Source: Arachnopeziza araneosa (taxonomy: Eukaryota; Ascomycota; Leotiomycetes; Helotiales; Arachnopezizaceae). Taken from it: a stretch of 64,000 nucleotides of DNA. The notes under the pieces are model-generated. The model was not told where the DNA came from and searched no databases. It worked only from the letters and a program-made list of their open reading frames with translations. The stretch spans positions 81,066 through 145,065 of the forward strand of contig QYAI01000059.1 of the NCBI GenBank assembly GCA_003988855.1, written 5' to 3'. Positions 56,801 through 64,000 of this stretch are shown here, piece after piece (position 1 is the stretch's first letter; every line of letters begins with the position of its first letter). A program made the translations under genes and the position numbers.

Positions 56801-58006
56801 ACGTATCATCAAGAGGAAGCCCAGCCCCTGAATATGTTGACCTTATCAAGTCTGCATGTGCTTGTGGGGAAGGCATTGTGATCCCTGGTGTTTTGCCATC
56901 TTGCCCAAGTCCAGAATTCCTTATCACTGCACGAATAGTGTCTCCATCTGCCAATGCTTGGGTCAAAGTTTTGAGAACAATCCCACCTATCCCATCACCT
57001 CTCGCATATCCATTTGCTCGATGATCGAAGCTGTGACAGATTCCGTCGGGGCTAAGAAACTTCATAGTACACCTGATTGACTTAGTAAGTATAGTGCATG
57101 AAAGGTGATTACACACATATCTCTCATATATGAAGGATCGTATATCAAATTGGCACCTCCAACCAGAGACTGAATGCAGTTAGATACGGGGAATTTTGCA
57201 CATATAGCTCATTACCATTTTCGATTCTCCTAATCTCAATGACTGGCAGGCTAAATGGACGGCGTAAAGACTTGAGGAACAGGCGGTGTCGATGGTCATA
57301 CTTGGTCCTCGGAGGTCGTAAAACCAAGATACTCTATTTGAGAGCATACTGAGAATTGTTAGCCATGATTTTAGCAGTGCAGATGTTAGTTACCTTGCTC
57401 CATTGCCTGTTGCTGCATAGAACGGGCCACCATCTTGACTACATGAATATTTGAACACCTTCGAGAGAGTCTACCTACATGGATCTCGACCGCCAATACT
57501 CTCAAAGTCGCTTGTAAAGCAGCCAACATATACGCTTGTCTGGCTGCCTGGGAGATTATTTATTGGAATGCCAGCTGTTGACATCAACTTAATTCCAAAG
57601 GGGAGAGTGCTACCCACCATTCTCTAAAGCTTCATATGTTACTTCAAGCAGACATCGTTGCTGAGGATCTGTCCCACTAGCTTCCGTTGCTGTCATCGAA
57701 AAGAAGGGGGCATCGAACTGTAACGGATCATCAGAGAGGAAATATCCTCCCTTAACATTGATCTTGCAAGTGTTAGTGCTCTCCTGGGATTCATAGATCT
57801 ACTCTTACTGCTCCAGCTCTGGCAGAATCAGGATGAAAGTAACCATTGCTATTATACCGTTCTTCCGGTATACTTCGGTGAGCCGAACGGCCTTTGCAGA
57901 GCATGTCCCAAAATTCTTCACTAGAATTTGAGCCGCCTGGAAAACGCATAGCCATGCCGACAATGGCAATTGGCTCTGGAAAATCATTGTCACGTGGGAT
58001 CGACAT
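50834..58006 (-). CDS. highly reducing type I polyketide synthase (KS-AT-DH-ER0-KR-ACP)
   Basis: Eleven exons: 58006-57809, 57762-57618, 57574-57479, 57433-57394, 57348-57216, 57169-57117, 57072-56783, 56739-56422, 56372-55626, 55580-51063, 51015-50834. All phases match and give 2239 aa. KS: Cys183 (DTACSSS), His318 (EAHGTG), His358 (KTNIGH). AT: Ser669 in GHSSG. DH ~990-1250: His1002 and Asp1194 (HPATLDS); the usual HxxxG is HRVQQ. No methyltransferase. ER region ~1555-1850 is degenerate: AQPGSTET at 1662-1669 replaces AAAGGVGQ. KR: GGLGGIG at 1868-1874, Tyr2009. ACP: Ser2182 (GVDSL). No thioesterase domain. It should build a linear reduced polyketide, reduced by KR/DH but probably not by ER. 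Intron 4 could also be read as 36 nt with a slightly different junction. Confidence 0.93.
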
Positions 58007-59313
58007 TATGGATATATATTGAGGTGCATTAAACGGGACGTGAGAGAGACCAAAGAAAAGGTGAGAGTGAGAGAAGCATGAGAAGAAATGCAGCTAGGAA
58101 ACAGCAGGTAAGGCTATCTAGAGCAAACTTCAGAACGAGATACGATCGTTCGATTACCACATCAGCCATGAATGGGTCAAGGTGCTCTGCTGTGGATAGC
58201 TGAGTCTTGCTACAGCCTTTGGGCATGTTGGAGGCCACAGTTGGGCGGGCTAAACGCCAATCGAGAAATCCCAAGAATTCTGAGAGACAAATTCTCTCGC
58301 TTCATTCGGTCATATGGCGAGGGAGGATTCGGAGAATCGAGGTTGAGCGGTTACGGTATGAAATCTAAATGGATGTAAACGGACGGGGAGTTTCCAAACA
58401 AATGCCCCGCTGCCGAGTGCTAACAATAGGAAGAGAGTGAAGTCAAAAGGCTGGATTCTAAACAAAATCACGCCAGGAAGAACAAACCCGCAGCACAAAA
58501 TTGCAAACGTAAAAAAGTAAGACCGAATCGTTGCAGTCACTTGAGACAGTCATCCGGTCGAGATCACCCAAAAGGGTGGTACACTTGTCACCGCCATGGA
58601 GGTCTGCAAGAAATAAATACAAAAGCCGGTCAAATTCAACAAGTGTGGTCATGCCGAAGGATTTTGTCCCCGAGACGCAGTCCGAGGTGATAATAATGAA
58701 TTGTCAGGGCGTGAAGAGCTTGGTGGGTCGCGAGAAAAGCCGATGTTCCGGAGCGGGACACGACACTTCATCGAAAGACACTGGAAGCTGCGCTAGCTAC
58801 AATTGGCTCCATCAACCAATGACTTCACGATAACGAATGGCATTGGTAGATTGCGTAAGGTTTTACAGTTGAAGCATAACACTTGGATATCAGTATGTGT
58901 CCCCATGATCACGTCTTAATATTAGCTGCCAGAATGCAGGTCTTGGTACTCGTACGGTCCTTCGAAGGATTGCGTTTCTTCTGGTTCAGTGCTATCACCT
59001 CGCCTTATCTTAATGGTCTCAGCCACGGGTCTGTTTATTTTTTTTTTACAACATGCAACTAACAGAGTCTCTGTTAGACTGAGCCCTTAGACCCAAAAAT
59101 CAAGAACTGAAAAGGCGGATGAATTTCAACACATCGTTTTGATTTCTGTTGGCAAGCCTAGCTGAGTTCGCTTACGCGTGATCTGCAAGAAATGCAATTG
59201 TTTAGTTATCTGATGCGTTTCTCGGACACGCATTGCGCGACTCCAATGTCAATTGAGTAATGTTACCAACTGTTGGTTATTGTTATGTCTCGGCGAGTAT
59301 TCACATAGACCAG
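58007..59313. other. PKS promoter region
   Basis: 1.3 kb between the hydrolase 3' end and the PKS start, both genes on the minus strand. It contains a T10 run near 59040. No further gene is supported. Confidence 0.5.
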
Positions 59314-60258
59314 TCAAAAACCCAGGAGCCGGCCCTCAAAATCCGCCTTCTCTATAGCCCGTGCAATTGCTTGGACTGTTTCTTTTTGCGTTGCTATCTC
59401 ATGGCCGCCTTGGTTGATAATTGACACTGTTCTGTCCGGAGTGCAAAGATTTCTTGCCATATTGGCAAGATGTAGAATAGCACGATCTTCCTTGCTACCT
59501 GTGACATGAACTGTTGGAAACGGAATCCGTTCTGGCGTATAAACCGAATGAAAGAAGCGTGGGAAGTCTCGTTTTGACATTATCAAAGCTGGTCGTTCGC
59601 CTGCCCCAAATACCTTTTGGGTTTGGGCCATCGCTTCCACATTCCCCCATAATTCCAAACATAGTTCCCGTTCCCGGCGGGAAAGTTTCTCTAGACCCGG
59701 GAGGGCTTCTGGCGAGATCGAGATTCGAAATGTTGAAGGATCTAGAGCTTCTCGGAACTTCTCGAGTCCAGAACCATCAAGTTTGTCTAGAAAGGAGCTT
59801 ATCTCGGGCCATTTGTATTCCGGGTCTGGCGACAGAATACAACCTGGTGTGAAGAAAACGCCAAATCTAAATGGTGGTGGCTGCAGAGGCTGGGCGATCT
59901 GCCGCTGAATGATGTATGAGATGATGAGGCTAGCGCCCTGACTGTAAGCAATTACGCCGTCAAAAGGTGCCTCTTCTTCGATTGTCTCGGCCAGAAGCTC
60001 GTGAGCTTCACGGACCTGATCTGTATTCCATTTCTCGTAATATGCAAGTGAGGGTCCCGCGGCCCCGGGAAGACCGACTTGACAGCTGTCAGCTAGGACG
60101 CCGGAGAACGGGGCAGACATACCGGGTCTCGCGACATCAAATCCGCCATCAAGGTAGATATATTCGTGGTGGTTTCCAAGCACAGCTCTGATTCCGGTGA
60201 GCTGTTGCTCTAAAATTGACCCGCATGTGCCATAACAATGCAAGCAGAGAATCTTCAT
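59314..60258 (-). CDS. FSH1/LovG-family serine hydrolase (probable polyketide-releasing thioesterase)
   Basis: An intronless 314-aa alpha/beta hydrolase of the FSH1 family. The start KILCLHCYGTCGSILEQQL and DGGFDVARPG are family features. The nucleophile is Ser106 in IAYSQGAS; the acid is probably Asp in GSKEDRA and the base His in NQGGHEIA. Homologs in HR-PKS clusters (LovG in lovastatin synthesis) release the chain from the ACP or edit stalled chains; HR-PKSs lack their own thioesterase. It lies immediately upstream of the PKS on the same strand and divergent from the Zn2Cys6 regulator, which fits this role. The biochemical activity is inferred. Confidence 0.87.
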   Translation of the reverse strand: MKILCLHCYGTCGSILEQQLTGIRAVLGNHHEYIYLDGGFDVARPGMSAPFSGVLADSCQVGLPGAAGPSLAYYEKWNTDQVREAHELLAETIEEEAPFDGVIAYSQGASLIISYIIQRQIAQPLQPPPFRFGVFFTPGCILSPDPEYKWPEISSFLDKLDGSGLEKFREALDPSTFRISISPEALPGLEKLSRRERELCLELWGNVEAMAQTQKVFGAGERPALIMSKRDFPRFFHSVYTPERIPFPTVHVTGSKEDRAILHLANMARNLCTPDRTVSIINQGGHEIATQKETVQAIARAIEKADFEGRLLGF

Positions 60259-61277
60259 TTCTTATGAATTGATAAGGATTTGTCAGTCTTTTGAGAGAAT
60301 CAGGGTTCCAACCTGGCCAATTGAAGTTGTGGTGAAATTGGAGTCGGTGGGGAGCTGAACGGACATCTGCAGGAGGATCATACCATATTCCGAAAGTCGG
60401 CCGTTTGCCATTGGTAATTCCTGACGAGCGGCATGGGAGTTGGAGTTGACATCCTAATGCAGCTGTACACTCTAGTATGCTAGCGTGGTGGACGAAGACG
60501 GCCAGCCAACTCGTTACCAGATTCTGGAATATTGATGGAGGTTTCCGGCATCGGGATTTCCTTCTTCAGGAAGTGTGCCGCCACTGGAGTCTTGGATGCA
60601 TGCTGAAAATGGCCGTCCCTAGCGCTTTCGTTCAACAGCGACTGGTAGACTGGGGCCTGCATGCAGCGGACTCGGTCGAGTTTTTAGCCAACTTGGAAAC
60701 GCCAACGGCGGTTGGCGGGTGCAATGCGCTCAGTCGTGTCAACGGCCAGATCCTTTGCTGATTGACATTATTCGAGCCACGTGTTGGCACCCTCTTGGGG
60801 CCACCTCAGTGGGGTGTTTTCCTTAGCGAGGGAGATGTGCCGCCGGGCTGACTCCCCAACCATGGGAATGGGACAGCCCTTCCACCTTTTATCGATGCAA
60901 GTCATTTAGCCACTACGCTCTATCAATTGAGGAGTGCCATCTCAGCATTATAAATCCCCTTCCAAGTGAATCCTACAACAAGCTCAGTTGCGAGAGTTGC
61001 ATCTCTCGTTTAGTGTGGAAGTTCAGGATTTATGCAAGCCACCTTTCATTCCTGCGATGCATTAGGGTGCATCACGTAGCCTGCAAACTCAACCCACCGG
61101 CGCAAAGTAGATCTGAGTCAAGAATTTAGTGCGTGATCGCCCGTGGGCCGTTCCGTTGCTGGTGATATTGAGCTTGCGCATTGGAATCTTTCATCCGATC
61201 TTTGTCTTACAGCGGAGAGTGCGGTGAAGAGATGATATAACGGATGAATAACGACGGGCTGATTGACAACGGAAAGG
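60259..61277. promoter_or_regulatory. divergent promoter between hydrolase and cluster regulator
   Basis: A 1-kb spacer separating the minus-strand hydrolase from the plus-strand regulator. It contains a CACGTG near 60779 and several CGG/CCG triplets, possible contacts for a Zn2Cys6 protein. Short frames in it are not supported. Confidence 0.45.
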
Positions 61278-62024
61278 ATGTCGTCAATGCTTCCTAGAGT
61301 TCGAGATGCATGTCAGAATTGTCACAGAAGAAAAATTCGGTGCCTTTTAGTCCCCGGAACTTCGTCGTGTCAACATTGTTCGTCGAATGGATCTGCCTGT
61401 TTATTTGCTCCGCGAGCTCGAGCTGGCCGGCCACGTCGAGCGAATCCTGAAGCCCAAAAACCTGTTCAGTGGGAGAAATCCCCTAGTAGTTACCCGACAC
61501 CTATGGTGGAAGACTTCGGATTTCAACCGTACTGGACACCAGATAAACTCCCAGGCTTCGAGCTTCCGCCGAAGCCCCATACTCCTTTTCAATTCGATTT
61601 CATGAAACCGGATGCAGCGGTGGACTTTGATACCATTCTGAAATTGTGTTCAGAGCTTGATCGATACTGTCGACTGACTCGCGAGGGCATGGCGTCAGGG
61701 GATATGGAAGCACTGTTGAAGTTGCTGGAATCAACGGGAGCAACAGCAAGGTCATCAACATCAGAGAAAGCATCGAACGCTCTTATTCTTGCGGCATTAT
61801 ACAAAGTATTTGATCTGTGTGAAGCGGTAGTACGAGATGTTTTGAACGGTGGTCAGGATCATATGGAGTCGTTATATCGGTTGAAGCGGTTGGATCTTGT
61901 GCTTCTTCAGGCGAAGATAGCTTTGCATCGAATAGGGAATGACGACGCGGTGAAGAAGTCAATGGAGCTACATCATTGGATTGAGTCAATCGTTAAACAG
62001 CAGCAATATCAGGGTATTTGGTAA
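61278..62024 (+). CDS. short Zn2Cys6 regulator of the PKS cluster
   Basis: Single exon, 248 aa. The start is the first ATG; the frame extends upstream only from non-ATG codons. The Zn2Cys6 cluster is at residues 11-41 (ACQNCHRRKIRCLLVPGTSSCQHCSSNGSACLF), followed by a basic RARAGRPRR AT-hook-like patch. A linker (45-105) is Pro-rich; the C-terminal 130 residues are helical (KLCSELDRYCRLTREGM, LILAALYKVFDLCEAVV, LDLVLLQAKIALHRIG), a layout seen in AflR-type pathway regulators. It lacks the large fungal-specific middle-homology region of general regulators. Position at the cluster edge, divergent from the hydrolase, suggests it activates the PKS and its neighbours. Confidence 0.85.
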   Translation: MSSMLPRVRDACQNCHRRKIRCLLVPGTSSCQHCSSNGSACLFAPRARAGRPRRANPEAQKPVQWEKSPSSYPTPMVEDFGFQPYWTPDKLPGFELPPKPHTPFQFDFMKPDAAVDFDTILKLCSELDRYCRLTREGMASGDMEALLKLLESTGATARSSTSEKASNALILAALYKVFDLCEAVVRDVLNGGQDHMESLYRLKRLDLVLLQAKIALHRIGNDDAVKKSMELHHWIESIVKQQQYQGIW

Positions 62025-62749
62025 TTGGTAGTGTAATGCATCATTTCAGTTCATCACCATGGGTCTCCGCTGCCCCGATCATCAAAATCCACGAATAACG
62101 ATTGAATCTGATTTTTGTTGCAAGTCGCGGGTCGTACGGACGTAAGATCAACGGAGTCAAATTCGTTGCCACTGCATTGACGTCGTTTGTATGGTTGAGC
62201 TTACGGCCGTTGTTGATATTTCCGTCAGCAACTAACGTTTCGGACGTAGCAGTGACACTAGATATAGCCCTGGACAAGTTTTAGCGTTGTGAGAGAATAT
62301 CTTAGAGACGTCGAAAAATAACATGTAACATTTGATGAGGTAATGAAGTAACAGAAGCAAAATCAAAGCAAGTTCTGTGCTCTCTATTGGTGTGGTGCTC
62401 CAACTCAAGTAGTCCAAAAAGGAAATTGTTATTTATGTTGCCTGAATAATCTAAGCGACTCGTATTTTTCCGATAGTTACATCTCCCACGTCGACCTTAC
62501 GGGATTCAGTCCATCAGCCATCTGTACTAGGAAATTTCTGTTGGTTTGTATGTTGACCAATAACTGAAAGGAGGTACTTCAATGATTTAACAGATAAGAG
62601 ATAACTTATTGGAAAACGAAAAATCAACGCTTTTATTGGAAGTATAGTGACCTGGGGTCAACGTCTCCGTTTTAAACACCTAGGTAATACTGGTAGCAAT
62701 ATGACACATGCCTGACAAGGCTTGCACTATGTAGATAGATGCCACCATA
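62025..62749. other. intergenic at cluster edge, nothing recognised
   Basis: 720 bp between the regulator and the decayed hydrolase. AT-rich, with short frames only. Confidence 0.5.
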
Positions 62750-63796
62750 TTACCTTCCAGTTCCAACCAACCAACTATCAAACCATCTCACGGTTTGGAA
62801 GTACGCTGACTGCTGCGCGAAAGCCTGTCGTGGATCACTTAAATCAGCACGAACAGTAAAGCCATGGGGAGCTCCAGCATAAAGTGAAGTTTGATACGTG
62901 AGGTTCCCGGATTGAAAAATCGCCTCAGCCGATGCTCGTTCAGTGGCATTGTATAAAGTATTAAGCTCTGGAATGGTTAGATCATTCAAAGCTTCGTGAA
63001 TTACACACCTCCAAATGCAATGCTCAAGGGTTTATCGACCGCTTGCCATTCGGGTATCAAGACGCCTGCGGGATGAGCGGTAAACCCTGCATCCAACCCT
63101 TTCCGTCAGAAAGGAATCTCGTGACAAATCTCCCACCGAAACTAATATTGCTAGAGGATCAAATGGTGAGAGTATGAGAACTTACCAATATTCGACAGCC
63201 CCAAGTTTCTTAACTCCTAAGCTACGGATGTATTTCATTGTGGAGCTCACAATCAAATCAACTTGGTCAGTAGGATGCCTTAATGACCAAGCCGCCATAT
63301 TAAAGCCGTCAGTAAGGTAATCGATCGGAACTGAATTGTCAGAGAGCTCCAATGGGTCTGAATGACAAATGTACTTGCATCGCCATTAAACATATCAGGC
63401 ATGACCACGAGACTGTCTCCGAGTCTGAAAATTAGCTTGGAAGCAAGGCGAGGTCAGTGGACATACAATCGGTTGTTTACCAAAGGAACGCCAAAAATAT
63501 CGGTGAGGTAGAGGATTGCATTGTCTGTCTTATTCGACGGTGGGTATGAAAAGTACGTGTTGACTGTGGATTAGCAAGGAATGATGAGATTAAGAAGACT
63601 TACTCCCGCTAATGTTTTTGAATTGACCAGTGGAAGTTCCATTTGTGAGGTCTCCTTTCAGACATGATGGGTTAGCAATCTTGCGGAATAGTTGGCCATT
63701 ATGTTCCAATTTGAGATCAATGGCGGCTGCGAGGCCCACGAAAGGAAGAGGAATCGCATTTTGCGTGAAATAAAGAGTTTCAAGCGAGGGAAACAT
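62750..63796 (-). pseudogene. dienelactone-hydrolase-like gene, decayed
   Basis: Read from ATG 63796 with several introns, the translation follows fungal secreted dienelactone hydrolases: a hydrophobic start, NGTSTGQFKNISG-INTYFSYPPSNKTDNAILYLTDIFGVPLVNNR, then VVMPDMFNGD, LGAVEYCFGGRFVTRFL with the nucleophile Cys formed across an intron, and finally APHGFTVRADLSDPRQAF with the catalytic His. Damage: the segment between DSL and VVMPD is shortened (a usual ARAGYL-like stretch is missing). After FNGDA the frame is lost before PLELSDNS. Near 63092 one base is missing, so SDGKG-LDAGFTAHPAG changes frame. Together these argue for a pseudogene rather than sequencing error, though single errors cannot be excluded. 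Confidence 0.65.
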
Positions 63797-64000
63797 TTTA
63801 TTTAAGCTTTGAGGTAGTTCTAAATTGATTAAGGCACGAAGAAATTGTAGATGAACATATATGAAGTGATGTTTAGCCGATGTGGGAGCCCTTATGCAAA
63901 GTAAGTCCGTGCACCCCCATTCCGAACACCCCCCCATTCCGAACACCAAAATAAGCGACAACCCACCTAACTAAAAAAAATATAATTAAATAACTACTCA
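63797..64000. other. window end, upstream of decayed hydrolase
   Basis: Contains the 17-bp tandem repeat described separately and an A-rich tail; possibly the edge of a repeat element that continues beyond the window. Confidence 0.4.
63914..63947 (+). repeat. perfect 17-bp tandem repeat
   Basis: Two adjacent identical units of CCCCCATTCCGAACACC. It could be part of a transposon terminal region or a minisatellite; the window ends 53 bp later. Confidence 0.8.

Noticed and set aside
57439..57474. 36-nt version of PKS intron 4
   Set aside because: Also keeps frame, but it is shorter than every other intron here; the 45-nt version gives a normal size and was preferred.
1..64000. tRNA, rRNA or CRISPR arrays
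   Set aside because: No cloverleaf with B-box-like GGTTCGAATCC, no rRNA blocks and no regularly spaced repeats were noticed by eye; a tRNAscan run would be needed to exclude tRNAs fully.

Overview
The window looks like nuclear DNA of a filamentous ascomycete (Pezizomycotina; a leotiomycete is my best guess, from general resemblance only). Coding regions are cut by many short GT-AG introns, mostly 43-57 nt, with CTAAC/CTGAC-like branch sites. Genes lie on both strands without operons, and the families are typically fungal (Zn2Cys6 regulators, an APSES factor, a highly reducing polyketide synthase, a 2EXR remnant, a BAS2-like small secreted protein). I assembled exons by hand. A continuous reading frame across every proposed junction was the main check.

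Left part (1-8151): the 3' part of an MFS sugar transporter, a RecQ-type helicase and a DAL81/TamA-like Zn2Cys6 regulator. From 8783 to 14003 lies an accessory island: a GPI-protein-like gene interrupted by an in-frame TAG, an unknown acidic protein, a free-standing cullin N-terminal-domain protein with a 17-nt microexon, a decayed 2EXR gene and a small cysteine-rich secreted protein.

Middle part (15428-47654): mostly conserved housekeeping genes. These are RIB1, an ARF6-type GTPase, phosphomannose isomerase, CDK8/SSN3, ARP2, a DCG1-like racemase, MBP1, IMP4 and UPF1. Transporters are interspersed (APC permease, MFS sugar transporter, DMT-family transporter), with a 2OG-Fe(II) oxygenase and a dead quercetinase-like bicupin gene. 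Unusual gene-structure details are a 90-nt hairpin inserted in a permease intron, a GC-AG intron in ARP2, and an apparent 1-nt frame disruption in the MBP1 DNA-binding exon.

Right part (48177-62024): a compact secondary-metabolite cluster just beyond UPF1. It holds a 14-TM MFS exporter, a complete 11-exon highly reducing PKS (KS-AT-DH-degenerate ER-KR-ACP, 2239 aa), an FSH1/LovG-like serine hydrolase that probably releases or edits the product, and a short Zn2Cys6 regulator divergent from the hydrolase. No trans-enoylreductase is present in the window. The far right end has a decayed dienelactone-hydrolase-like gene and a perfect 17-bp tandem repeat, so the cluster edge is probably near 62-63 kb.

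At least four genes are broken by single stops, small duplications or deletions (8783, 12356, 33202, 63796), all in the accessory intervals between conserved genes.
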